From NCBI GenBank assembly GCA_035552195.1, contig DASZLU010000011.1, positions 30,624 through 94,623 on the forward strand: a DNA stretch of 64,000 bases. The letters run 5' to 3'. The notes below the pieces were generated by a model that had not been told where the DNA came from, did not search any database, and saw nothing but the letters and a program-made list of their open reading frames with translations. The stretch is from CAIKMD01 sp035552195 (GTDB lineage: Bacteria; Pseudomonadota; Alphaproteobacteria; ATCC43930; CGMCC-115725). The position numbers were made by a program, and so were the translations under genes. This document shows, one piece after another, positions 34,736-43,008 of the stretch. Position 1 is the stretch's first letter, and each line of letters begins with the position of its first letter.

Positions 34736-35617
34736 TCACTTCGCCTCGATCGGGAAGAACTTCGCCAGCCACGTGCGGATGATCTCGATCACGCGCGGGT
34801 TTTCGTCGCTGAACATGAAGTGGTCGACATCGGGCATGAGATGAAGATCGGTCGAGCTCTTGCCGGCGTGCTCGAAGAGGCGCAGCGACTGCTCGGTCGG
34901 CGTCACCGAATCTTTCGATGCATGGAGCAGCAGCAGCGGGCGCGGCGCGATGTTGCCCACGACTTCGTTGGCGCGGAAATTGTACATGCTCTCGACCGTG
35001 TCGAAGGTGAACTCCATGATCGAGTTCTGGGCGAGATGCGTGCGCAGATGCTCGGGGATCGGCACGATGTCATAACGCGGCACCATGATGGTCTCGCCCT
35101 TCGCCTTCGCCGCCTTGCCGCGCTCCATCATGTCGGTGAAGCGCTTCCAGGCTTCCGGCGATTCGTGTTGCTTGCGGAACTTGGTCTCGCCGTCGCCCCA
35201 GCCCCCCGACGAAATGACGACACCGATACGCTTGTCGACGCCGCCCGAATAGACCGCGACCGCCGCGCCGAAAGACGAGCCGGCGACGCCGATGCGCGTG
35301 CCGTCGATCTCGGGCCGCGATTGCAGGAAGGTCACGGCGGCCTTCACATCGTCGACCTGCTCGAGGCAGACGGTATTGGCGCGCTTACCTTCACTCTCGC
35401 CGCAGCCGCGGAAATCGAAGCGCAGCGCGACGTAGCCCCATTCGGCCAGCATCGTCGAGGGAAGGACGCAGTTGCTGCTCGATGAATTCGAGCCGAAGCC
35501 GTGAAGCACCATCATCGCCGGCCGCTTTTCGCCCGGTTTCATGCTGTCGGGCTTATGGATATAGCCATTGATCTTGAGGCCGGCGGATTCAAACGAAATG
35601 CGCTCTGCTTGAGCCAT
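34736..35617 (-). CDS. Alpha/beta-hydrolase (prolyl-oligopeptidase/dienelactone type)
   Basis: A 293-residue hydrolase. The oxyanion segment is LHGFGSNSSS, the nucleophile elbow GVAGSSFGAAVAVYSGG (S115), the acid ASKDSVTPTEQ and the His PDVDHFMF. The YVALRFDFRGCGESEG segment fits an uncharacterised esterase/peptidase-like group. It is upstream of Ldh2 on the same strand and diverges from the small membrane protein and Rieske genes. No substrate can be assigned. Confidence 0.9.
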   Translation of the reverse strand: MAQAERISFESAGLKINGYIHKPDSMKPGEKRPAMMVLHGFGSNSSSSNCVLPSTMLAEWGYVALRFDFRGCGESEGKRANTVCLEQVDDVKAAVTFLQSRPEIDGTRIGVAGSSFGAAVAVYSGGVDKRIGVVISSGGWGDGETKFRKQHESPEAWKRFTDMMERGKAAKAKGETIMVPRYDIVPIPEHLRTHLAQNSIMEFTFDTVESMYNFRANEVVGNIAPRPLLLLHASKDSVTPTEQSLRLFEHAGKSSTDLHLMPDVDHFMFSDENPRVIEIIRTWLAKFFPIEAK

Positions 35618-35728
35618 GGATGCCCTCCCTCTGTTGGCTGGTCTATGGCGCAGGTGCGTGCCCGCCGCAATCGGATTTGCTAAGCTCTTTCCGGGAGGTC
35701 GGTCGGGCGCGTTGAGCGGGGATACGCG

Positions 35729-35947
35729 ATGGATCGACTGACGCTTTTTGGCTTGTTCGCGGTTTCGGCGATGCTCTTATGCTACGCCTTTGAAAACCGC
35801 AGCCCGTGGTTCGTTTTAGGCTTTGCCGGTGCGTGCGCCCTGGGTTCGGCCTATGGCTTTCTGCAAGGCGCTTGGCCTTTCGGCTTGATCGAGGCAATCT
35901 GGTCCCTGGTGGCGTTGCGCCGATGGTGGACAGTGCGCGCCGGATAA
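35729..35947 (+). CDS. Small membrane protein (72 aa)
   Basis: A 72-residue protein with two hydrophobic segments (LTLFGLFAVSAMLLCYAF and WFVLGFAGACALGSAYGF). The C-terminal QGAWPFGLIEAIWSLVALRR resembles a motif I associate with small alphaproteobacterial membrane proteins, though I cannot name the family. It ends 14 bases before the Rieske gene, so the two are probably co-transcribed. Confidence 0.65.
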   Translation: MDRLTLFGLFAVSAMLLCYAFENRSPWFVLGFAGACALGSAYGFLQGAWPFGLIEAIWSLVALRRWWTVRAG

Positions 35948-35961
35948 GTGCGAGGAAATCA

Positions 35962-36999
35962 ATGTCGGGTCACTTCCTCAGGAATTGCTGGTATGTCGCG
36001 GCCGAAGCCGGCGAAGTGACGCGTGCGCCGTTGCCGCGGCTGCTGCTCGGCGAACCGGTGGTGATGTATCGCCGCGAAGACGGGACACCGGTCGCGCTCG
36101 AAGATCGCTGCTGCCACCGCCGCGCGCCGCTTTCGAAGGGCAAGGTAATCGGCGACCGGCTACGATGCGGCTATCACGGCTTCACCTTCGATACATCGGG
36201 CGCCTGCGTCGCCATTCCCGGGCAGGATCGCGTGCCCCCCAATATCGGCGTGCGAAGCTATCCGCTGGTCGAGCGCCACGGCTATTGCTGGATCTGGATG
36301 GGCGCGGCGAAAGCTGCCGATCCTTCTCGCATTCCCGATTTCAGCCGCAACACCGATCCGGGCTGGACGACCGTGCATGACCGATTGCCGATCGCTGCCA
36401 ACTATCAGCTGATGGTCGAAAATCTCATCGATCTGTCGCACCTCGCCTTCGTGCACGCGAAGACCATCGGCACCGACGATACGCGGACCGTGCTGCGTTT
36501 CGATCGCGGTGACGATTTTGTCCGCGTGCTGCGCGAGCCAATCGAGGTCGATACCGCACCGCATAACCGCAAGCAGGGCATGGGGCCGCGTTGCCGGCTC
36601 GAGAAGACGATCAACTTTACCCCGCCCGGCCATGTCGTGATCGACATTCGCACGACTGAGGTCGAGGTTCGGAAAAACGACCCGATTTCCTTAGGTATCA
36701 CCGTGCTGAACGCCTGCACGCCCGAAACCGAGCGCAGTACGCATTATTTTTGGTCGAGCGCGCGCGACTACCAGCGGGACGACAAGCAGGCCGACGCGTT
36801 TCTCTACAAGGTCACGGTCGAGGCCTTCAACGAAGATAAAGACATGCTCGAAGCGCAGCAGCGCTGCGTCGAGCTCGATCCCGTGGCGCCTTACGTCAGC
36901 GTCAACGCCGATGGCGGCAGCGTGCAGATGCGCCGATTGATGGGCGAGTTGATGCAGCGCGAGCAGGACGCGGCGGCGACGCGCGCTTTTAAAGGATGA
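35962..36999 (+). CDS. Rieske oxygenase (vanillate O-demethylase-like)
   Basis: A 345-residue protein from ATG 35962. Rieske ligands: C50, H52, C69, H72 (CCHRRAPLSKG and CGYHGFTF). The mononuclear site is NLIDLSHLAFVH (D157, H160, H165). The short length and N-terminal MSGHFLRNCWYVAAEAGEV place it with VanA/toluene-sulfonate-type oxygenases that demethylate aryl ethers. No VanB-type reductase follows. It is the second Rieske oxygenase of the window and lies after a small membrane protein gene. Confidence 0.92.
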   Translation: MSGHFLRNCWYVAAEAGEVTRAPLPRLLLGEPVVMYRREDGTPVALEDRCCHRRAPLSKGKVIGDRLRCGYHGFTFDTSGACVAIPGQDRVPPNIGVRSYPLVERHGYCWIWMGAAKAADPSRIPDFSRNTDPGWTTVHDRLPIAANYQLMVENLIDLSHLAFVHAKTIGTDDTRTVLRFDRGDDFVRVLREPIEVDTAPHNRKQGMGPRCRLEKTINFTPPGHVVIDIRTTEVEVRKNDPISLGITVLNACTPETERSTHYFWSSARDYQRDDKQADAFLYKVTVEAFNEDKDMLEAQQRCVELDPVAPYVSVNADGGSVQMRRLMGELMQREQDAAATRAFKG

Positions 37000-37014
37000 C
37001 GGAAGAAGCGCCAG

Positions 37015-38292
37015 CTATTCCGCTGCCGCTTTGCCCAACGCGCCGGGCACCACGTCCTGCTTTGGCGCCGGATACGGATAGGGGCCCAGGCCGAGGAACA
37101 GGCCGCACGTGACGACCAGCAGCATCTCATAGACCATGAAGATCGGCGTGTAGGAGTGGAAGTGGTCGAAGCTCCAGCCTGAAAGCGACGGGCCGACGCC
37201 GTTGGCGCCGGCGAAGAGCGCGAACATCACGCTGTATATCTTGGCATAGGCACGGATGCCGAAATAGCGGCTGGTGAAGAAGGCCATGAGATCGACTTCG
37301 GCGCCGACGCCGAGACCGCACAGCACCGCGCCATAGAGCGGCACGGTGCCGCCAAGACCGCTCGCGAGCAGGGCGATGCCGGCCATCGGGACGATGAAGA
37401 AGCCGATGGCGACATAGGGACCCCAAAAACGATCGAGGCACCAGCCCGCGATGATGCGGCCGATGATGAGCGCGAGCCCGGCGGCGCTGAGCGTACCCAC
37501 CGCCACCGGCGCCGGAATGCCGCGATCGGTGAGCAATGCGACGATCTGTGTCAACGTGCCGTTGATCGCGACGATGGCGATGAAGAACGCGATGGTGAAC
37601 GACCAGAAGCGCCGGGTCTTGAACGCATCGCGCGCCAGCATGCCGGGCAACAGATTGGCTGCCGCGCGCTCGGCCGCGCGCCGTTCTTGTGGCTTGAAGC
37701 CCGGCGGCTCGCGCAGGAAGAGCGCGACCGGCAGCCAGGCGATGATCATGATGGTGATGCCGAGACCGATATAGCCGTTGCGCCAGCCGAAATCCGCGAT
37801 CAGCCGTGTCGCGATCTGCGGCACAACGGCGACGCCGAGGCCGACACCGGCCATCGCGATGCCGAGCGCCAAGCCGCGGCCGCGATCAAACCATTGCGAG
37901 ACCGAATTGGCGTAGGGGATCGGCGACTGGACGCAATAGACGATGCCCGAGAAGCCGAAAAGCAGATAGATGCGCGACGGATCGGGTAGGATCGTCGAAT
38001 AAAGCGCGGTCGAAATAGCGCAGAGGATCAGGCCCGGGATCATGACGCGGCGCGTGCCGTAGCGATCGAGCAGCCAGCCGAGCGCGAAGCAGGCGAGGGT
38101 GGTCATCAGCGAGTTGATACCGAGTGCCGATCCGAAATAGCCGCGGCCGATGCCGAGTTCTTCCGTCACCGGCTTCAGGAACACGCCGAACGCGAAGACG
38201 TTGATGGCGCCGGAGCCCACCAAGAGCCCGCAAACGCTCGCGAACACGACCCACCAGCGATTGCCGAAGAATTTCCCCATGCGTTTCCCCAT
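37015..38292 (-). CDS. MFS transporter (OFA/monocarboxylate type)
   Basis: A 425-residue carrier convergent with the Rieske gene. The helices and loops LGWLLDRYGTRRVMIPGLIL and the N-terminal FGVFLKPVTEELGIGRGYF match the OFA-like monocarboxylate/oxalate:formate branch. It has twelve hydrophobic segments. The start could be moved four codons. It probably imports the substrate of the adjacent oxygenase or hydrolase, which is an inference. Confidence 0.88.
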   Translation of the reverse strand: MGKRMGKFFGNRWWVVFASVCGLLVGSGAINVFAFGVFLKPVTEELGIGRGYFGSALGINSLMTTLACFALGWLLDRYGTRRVMIPGLILCAISTALYSTILPDPSRIYLLFGFSGIVYCVQSPIPYANSVSQWFDRGRGLALGIAMAGVGLGVAVVPQIATRLIADFGWRNGYIGLGITIMIIAWLPVALFLREPPGFKPQERRAAERAAANLLPGMLARDAFKTRRFWSFTIAFFIAIVAINGTLTQIVALLTDRGIPAPVAVGTLSAAGLALIIGRIIAGWCLDRFWGPYVAIGFFIVPMAGIALLASGLGGTVPLYGAVLCGLGVGAEVDLMAFFTSRYFGIRAYAKIYSVMFALFAGANGVGPSLSGWSFDHFHSYTPIFMVYEMLLVVTCGLFLGLGPYPYPAPKQDVVPGALGKAAAE

Positions 38293-38454
38293 TCGTTTCT
38301 GGTAGCGCTTATGCGCTTAGGTGGCGTCGGTTGTAGCAAAAAACTTGCGCAGCAACAGCATTCGAAAATGCGATGCAGTCGTAGTCGGATGACCGGTTGA
38401 TTCTCAGGGTGAATTCGGCAGAATGGCGACACCACAAGCGGAGGAAGCGACGAG

Positions 38455-39246
38455 ATGGCTCTCGCCGATGGTAAATCGACCATCGAAGTCAGCGGCATTG
38501 CGCTGGAGATGGAAGTCCGCGGCAACGGCAAGCCGCTTTTGTTTTTACATCCCGAAATCGGCATGGATCGTGCCGGTCCCGCGCTCGAGGCGCTCGCCAC
38601 AGGCGCGAGGGTGATCGCGCCGACGCATCCAGCCTATGGCAAGCCTGAGGTTCCGCTCAACTTCAACTCCATCGATGACATCGCTTATCTCTATCTCGAT
38701 CTGCTCGAGGCGCATGATCTACGCGATGTAACCGTCGTCGGTCTCGGCATCGGCGGCTGGATCGCGGCCGAGATGGCGGTGAAGTCGACACAGCACATCG
38801 CCAAGATGGTGCTGGTCGATGCGTTCGGCGTGAAGCACGGCGATCGCGAGACGCGCGACATCTACGATATGTGGTTTGTCACGGACGCCGATCTGCAGAA
38901 GGTGTTCTATCTCGATCAGGAGCTGGCGGCGCGAGACAACAGCAAGCTGCCGGATGACCAGCTTTACGCCATTGCCCGGGCCCGCGAGGCGAGTTCGCGC
39001 TTTGGCTGGCGGCCTTATATGCACGATCCGAAGCTGAAGGGCCGGCTGCATCGCATTAAGATCCCGACACTCGTCTTGTGGGGCGCCGAGGACAAGATCG
39101 TCGCGCCGTCTTATGGCAAGGCTTATGCTGCGGCGCTCCCGAATGCGAGCTTTGCGACCATCGACAAAAGCGGACATTTCCCCCATGTCGAGCAGCCGCA
39201 GGAATTTGCCCGCCGCACCCTGAATTTCATCGAGGGGAAGAACTGA
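38455..39246 (+). CDS. Alpha/beta-hydrolase fold protein lacking the nucleophile serine
   Basis: A 263-residue protein that overlaps the next LLM gene as TGATG, so the two are coupled. The alpha/beta-hydrolase elements are LLFLHPEIGMDRA, VTVVGLGIGGWIAAEMAV, LVLWGAEDKIVAPS and SGHFPHVEQPQEFA. The nucleophile elbow reads G-L-G-I-G with glycine at position 98 where Ser, Cys or Asp is expected, while acid and His regions remain. The DNA (38735-38757) shows no sign of frameshift. It may be a non-hydrolytic binding or lyase-type member of the fold. The partner LLM enzyme suggests a shared oxidation step. Confidence 0.85.
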   Translation: MALADGKSTIEVSGIALEMEVRGNGKPLLFLHPEIGMDRAGPALEALATGARVIAPTHPAYGKPEVPLNFNSIDDIAYLYLDLLEAHDLRDVTVVGLGIGGWIAAEMAVKSTQHIAKMVLVDAFGVKHGDRETRDIYDMWFVTDADLQKVFYLDQELAARDNSKLPDDQLYAIARAREASSRFGWRPYMHDPKLKGRLHRIKIPTLVLWGAEDKIVAPSYGKAYAAALPNASFATIDKSGHFPHVEQPQEFARRTLNFIEGKN

Positions 39247-40439
39247 TGCGCGTCTTTCACTTCACCGAGCAGCCTTATTCCCCGGCCTGGAAAGATCACG
39301 GCGGCGCGCTCCGCATCACCATCCCGAACAGCCGCCTCGATCCCAAGCTCGCGGCCGATCTCTTGCATCGCTATTACGACGAGTGGCAACTCGCCGACGA
39401 GCTCGGCCTCGATATCATGTGCAACGAGCATCACTCGACGGCGACCTGCATGGCTTCGACCGTCGTGGTCACGCTCTCGGTGCTGGCGCGCATCACCAAG
39501 AAGGCGCGGCTGCTCGTCCTCGGCTACCCGCTGGCGCACCGCCCCGATCCGCTGCGCGCCGCCGAAGAGCTTTCGACCATCGACGTAATCTCGCGCGGCC
39601 GCCTCAACATGGGCTTCGTCAAAGGCGTGCCGTCGGAATTCACGCCGTCGAACGCCAATCCGGTCGCGGTCGAAGAGCGCTTCTGGGAAGCGCTCGACTT
39701 TATCATCAAGGCGATGACGACGCATGACGGGCCGTTCAATTGGGAGAGCGAGAATTTCCATTATCGCCAAGTGAACATCTGGCCGCGTCCTTATCAACAG
39801 CCTCATCCGCCGGTCTGGAGCACGACCGGGAGCAAGCACAACGCGCAGCGCTTGGGCGAGCGCGGCTATACGATGGCGACACTCGGCACCGGCTACGCGA
39901 CGAAGCCGCTCTACGAGGCTTATCGCGAAGCCTACCGCGCGAAATTCCATCGCGAGCCGCCGCCTGATCGTTTCGGCTATCTCGGCTTGATGGCGGTCGG
40001 CGAGACCGAAGCCGAGGCGCGCCGCCGCGGCGAGCTGGTCGCGGATTACCTTCGCACCTTGCCGTTCACGCCGGCGCCGTTCCGCAATCCGCCGGGCTAC
40101 ATCACGGTCGATGCCAATGTGCATCTGATGAAGGCAGCGGGCCGTCCGCCCAATCGCAGCTTCACCAAGGATGGCCGCGCCATCAACATGATGACGGGCA
40201 GCGTCCAGGACCTGATCGATGCTGGTATCATGTTCTGCGGCACGCCTGATCAGGTCTATGACCAGATCACCGGCTTCGCCGAGTCATGCGGCGGCATGGG
40301 CAATCTTCTGTCGATGAGCCACGCCGGTTTCATGGATCATGACGACACGGTCGCCAATCTGACGCTCTTTGCGAAAGAAGTGCTGCCGCGCTTGAAGGAA
40401 TATCGCCAACCCAACGAGGCTGCAGCCGCAGCCGAGTAG
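39246..40439 (+). CDS. LLM-class flavin-dependent oxidoreductase (paralogue)
   Basis: A 397-residue protein from ATG 39246, overlapping the hydrolase stop by one base. Luciferase-like marks are ADELGLDIMCNEHHSTATCM, SRGRLNMGFVKGVPSEF and NIWPRPYQQPHPPVW. It shares the WPRPYQQPHPP segment with the LLM gene at 25115-26299. It probably uses reduced FMN to oxidise an organic substrate; which one is unknown. The ModE-like regulator follows 48 bases later. Confidence 0.92.
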   Translation: MRVFHFTEQPYSPAWKDHGGALRITIPNSRLDPKLAADLLHRYYDEWQLADELGLDIMCNEHHSTATCMASTVVVTLSVLARITKKARLLVLGYPLAHRPDPLRAAEELSTIDVISRGRLNMGFVKGVPSEFTPSNANPVAVEERFWEALDFIIKAMTTHDGPFNWESENFHYRQVNIWPRPYQQPHPPVWSTTGSKHNAQRLGERGYTMATLGTGYATKPLYEAYREAYRAKFHREPPPDRFGYLGLMAVGETEAEARRRGELVADYLRTLPFTPAPFRNPPGYITVDANVHLMKAAGRPPNRSFTKDGRAINMMTGSVQDLIDAGIMFCGTPDQVYDQITGFAESCGGMGNLLSMSHAGFMDHDDTVANLTLFAKEVLPRLKEYRQPNEAAAAAE

Positions 40440-40487
40440 CCAGCCAAAGGCTGCAGCCCGCAGCCGAATAGCCAGCCAGAGAGAGCT

Positions 40488-40871
40488 ATGCCGCCACGTC
40501 TGACACTTCGAGTCGACCTCGGACCTAAACAGTCGGTCGGCCCCGGCAAGATGCGTCTTCTGGACGCGATCGCCGAGACCGGTTCCATCAGCAGCGCGGG
40601 GCGCACGCTCGGCATGTCTTATCGCCGCGCCTGGATGCTAATCGACGATCTCAATTCGAGCTTCCGCCGCAAGGTTGTCACGACCACGCTGGGCGGCAAG
40701 GAAGGCGGCGGCGCGAAGCTTACGCCCTTCGGTGCGGAACTCCTGAAACGCTATCGCACGATCGAAGCGAGTGCGACAAAGGCGACCCGTGCCCATGTCG
40801 CCTTTCTCGCGCGGTCCCTTCGTCCCAACCCGGCCGCCGGCGCGGCAAAGAAGACGCGGCTGAGCCGGTAA
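40488..40871 (+). CDS. ModE-like winged-helix regulator (DNA-binding domain only)
   Basis: A 127-residue protein with the ModE N-terminal domain: GKMRLLDAIAETGSISSAGR, LGMSYRRAWMLIDDLN and the wing GGGAKLTPFGAELLKRYR. It lacks the C-terminal molybdate-binding TOBE/Mop pair of full-length ModE. Such short forms are common. A separate Mop-like gene nearby (41777-41986) supplies a binding domain in trans. It converges on modA and probably regulates that locus. Confidence 0.88.
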   Translation: MPPRLTLRVDLGPKQSVGPGKMRLLDAIAETGSISSAGRTLGMSYRRAWMLIDDLNSSFRRKVVTTTLGGKEGGGAKLTPFGAELLKRYRTIEASATKATRAHVAFLARSLRPNPAAGAAKKTRLSR

Positions 40872-40896
40872 AAGATTTTAAACCAACGAGACACGT

Positions 40897-41682
40897 TTAT
40901 TTTCCGCTTAGGATCGCGAAGCCTTGTTTCGAGAAGAATGGCTTCGCCGCATCCGATTTGAGATAGGCGAAGAATTTCGCTGCGTCGGGATTCTTCGACG
41001 ACGCCGTGATCGCCGCTGGATAGGTGATCGGCGGGTAAGTATCGGCCGGGAAGACGCCTGCGATCTTCACGCCTTTCTCCGCTGCCGCGTCGGTCTGATA
41101 GACAATGCCGAACGGCGCTTCCTTGCGCGACACGAAGAGCAGCGCGCCGCGCACATCCTGCGCTCGCGCGACTTTCGGTTCGACCGCATTCCACACGCCG
41201 AGCTTTTGCAGCGCGGCCTTGCCGTACATGCCGGCCGGAACGGAATCGGGATCAGCCATTGAAAGCTTCTCGTTGCCGAGCATGGTAGCGAGCGGAAAGT
41301 TAGGCTTGATATCGACGGTCTTGGTGCTGTCGGCCGGCTCGACCAGCACGAGCACGTTGCCGAGGAAGTCGAAGCGGGTGTCGGTCTTGATCTTGGCGTT
41401 CTTCTGGACGTCGTTCATCCAGTCGGGATCGGCCGAGATGAAGATGTCGGCCGGAGCATCGCTATCGATCTGCTTGGCGAGCGCGCCGCTCGAGCCGTAA
41501 GAGACCTTCGGGGCGGGTGCTCCGCTCTTGGTATAATTGGTGATCGCGTCGTCGAGCGCGTTCTTTAGGCTTGCTGCGGCGAAGATCAGGACGTCGTCGG
41601 CCAGCGCCGCCGGCGCCATGACGAACAGGCCGAACGCCAGGACAAGCCCGGCGGACATAAAACGGAAATGCGCCATTCTCAT
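40897..41682 (-). CDS. modA: Molybdate ABC transporter substrate-binding protein
   Basis: A 261-residue protein with signal FRFMSAGLVLAFGLFVMAP, cleaved near ALADDVLIF. ModA landmarks are FAAASLKNALDDAI, YGSSGALAKQIDSDAPADIF and NVLVLVEPADS. It binds molybdate or tungstate in the periplasm. Adjacent modB and modC permease/ATPase genes are absent, which is unusual for modA. It is divergent from the Mop/BtuF-type operon and probably shares its control region. Whether it serves an importer elsewhere or the neighbouring one is unknown. Confidence 0.9.
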   Translation of the reverse strand: MRMAHFRFMSAGLVLAFGLFVMAPAALADDVLIFAAASLKNALDDAITNYTKSGAPAPKVSYGSSGALAKQIDSDAPADIFISADPDWMNDVQKNAKIKTDTRFDFLGNVLVLVEPADSTKTVDIKPNFPLATMLGNEKLSMADPDSVPAGMYGKAALQKLGVWNAVEPKVARAQDVRGALLFVSRKEAPFGIVYQTDAAAEKGVKIAGVFPADTYPPITYPAAITASSKNPDAAKFFAYLKSDAAKPFFSKQGFAILSGK

Positions 41683-41700
41683 ACCAAAACCTCCACCGAG

Positions 41701-41752
41701 ATATTCCACCGAATATGTCGCTAGCGTTGTATTTGCAAGGGTATAATATTCC
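41701..41752. promoter_or_regulatory. Candidate operator between modA and the Mop gene
   Basis: A perfect inverted repeat ATATTC-CACC-GAATAT (41701-41716) and a further AATATTCC copy (41745-41752) sit in the short divergent intergenic region. A ModE-like regulator is encoded near by. The sites do not match the E. coli Mo-box exactly, so the assignment is tentative. Confidence 0.4.
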
Positions 41753-41776
41753 AGCTCGAACCGGGAGGTATCTGCG

Positions 41777-41986
41777 ATGTGGAAACTCAGTGCCCGCAAT
41801 CAGATCAAAGGCAAGATTGTCGGCGTGGAAAAAGGTACGACGACCGCCCATGTCCGGATGGATATCGGCGGCGGAGTGACGATCACCTCATCGATCACCA
41901 ACGAGGCTGTCGACGAGCTCGGCTTGAAAGTAGGCGACGAGGCCTGGGCCGTGATCAAGGCATCGGATGTGATGATCGGCAAATGA
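41777..41986 (+). CDS. Mop-type molybdenum-binding (TOBE domain) protein
   Basis: A 69-residue molbindin-like protein. The start MWKLSARNQIKGKIVGVEKG and the middle GGGVTITSSITNEAVDELGL are typical of Mop domains, whose oligomers bind molybdate or tungstate. It probably stores oxyanion or works with the ModE-like regulator, which lacks this domain. Its stop overlaps the next gene as ATGA. Confidence 0.92.
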   Translation: MWKLSARNQIKGKIVGVEKGTTTAHVRMDIGGGVTITSSITNEAVDELGLKVGDEAWAVIKASDVMIGK

Positions 41987-43008
41987 ACCGTCTCGCGGGC
42001 TTTTGCTTCTTTCTGTTGCTGCTCGCGCCAGCCATCGCCGGCGCGAAATCATTCACCGATTCCGGCGGCCGGACGGTTCAACTGCCCGATCAAGCCACGC
42101 ATGTCTGGCCGGCAGGTCCGCCATCCGAGGCGCTCATCTATATCCTCGCGCCCGAAAAGCTCGTTGGGTGGACGCATCGCGTTTCGCCTGAATCGGCAGC
42201 GTTCATGCCGAAGGAATACGGCGCGCTGCCGGTCGTCGGACGGCTGACCGGCCGCGGAAACACCGCCAATCTCGAAGCGGTCATCGCCGCCAAGCCCGAT
42301 CTCATTCTCGATGTCGGCACCATCGGCCCGACCTATGTCTCGCTCGCCGATCGGGTTCAGGACCAGACGCATATTCCTTATGTGTTGATCGGCAGTTCGC
42401 TTGCCGACACGCCGAAGCTGCTGCGCGCCGCCGGTGCGGTGCTTAGCGTTCCCGACCGCGCCGAAACCTTGGCGCGCTACGCCGAGGACGAGATTGCCGG
42501 CATCCAGAAGAAGATCGCGGCGGTACCGGCGAATGCGCGGCCGAAGGCCTATATGGCCCGGGGTCCGCGCGGCCTCGAAACCGACGTCACCGGCTCGATC
42601 AACGGCGAGGCGTTGGCGTTCCTCGGCGCGCAGAATGTCGTGCCGGCGGGGACGAGTACCGGCAATCTTGCCGATGTATCGATGGAGCAGATGCTGACCT
42701 GGCAGCCCGATATCATCGTCACCATCGATAAAAACTTCTTCGCCAGCGTGTTCAACGATCCGCAATGGCAGGGCGTGAAAGCGGTACGTGAGAAACACGT
42801 CTATCTCGAGCCGCTCAATCCTTTTGGCTGGGTCGACGAGCCGCCTGGGGCCAATCGGCTGATTGGCCTGCGCTGGCTCGCACATTTGCTCTATCCTCAG
42901 CTCTTCACCGGGGATATCCGGGCCGAGACCAAGCGTTTTTATGAGCTCTTCTATCACCAAGCCCCAACCGACGCCCAACTCGATCAACTCCTCGGCACGA
43001 CGAAGTGA
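41983..43008 (+). CDS. BtuF/MolA-like periplasmic binding protein
   Basis: A 341-residue protein from ATG 41983, overlapping the Mop stop. Signal: GFCFFLLLLAPAIAGAKSF. It has the TroA/BtuF helical-backbone fold: DSGGRTVQLPDQATHVWP, ILAPEKLVGW, LEAVIAAKPDLILDVGTIG and SMEQMLTWQPDIIVTID. Family members bind cobalamin, siderophores, heme or, in MolA, molybdate and tungstate. The adjacent Mop and ModE-like genes favour the last by inference. The FecCD-type permease gene begins inside its 3' end. Confidence 0.88.
   Translation: MNRLAGFCFFLLLLAPAIAGAKSFTDSGGRTVQLPDQATHVWPAGPPSEALIYILAPEKLVGWTHRVSPESAAFMPKEYGALPVVGRLTGRGNTANLEAVIAAKPDLILDVGTIGPTYVSLADRVQDQTHIPYVLIGSSLADTPKLLRAAGAVLSVPDRAETLARYAEDEIAGIQKKIAAVPANARPKAYMARGPRGLETDVTGSINGEALAFLGAQNVVPAGTSTGNLADVSMEQMLTWQPDIIVTIDKNFFASVFNDPQWQGVKAVREKHVYLEPLNPFGWVDEPPGANRLIGLRWLAHLLYPQLFTGDIRAETKRFYELFYHQAPTDAQLDQLLGTTK

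Noticed and set aside
41683..41776. Cobalamin riboswitch before the BtuF/FecCD/FecE genes
   Set aside because: The region is under 100 bases and lacks the B12-box; the Mop gene at its start favours molybdenum-type control.
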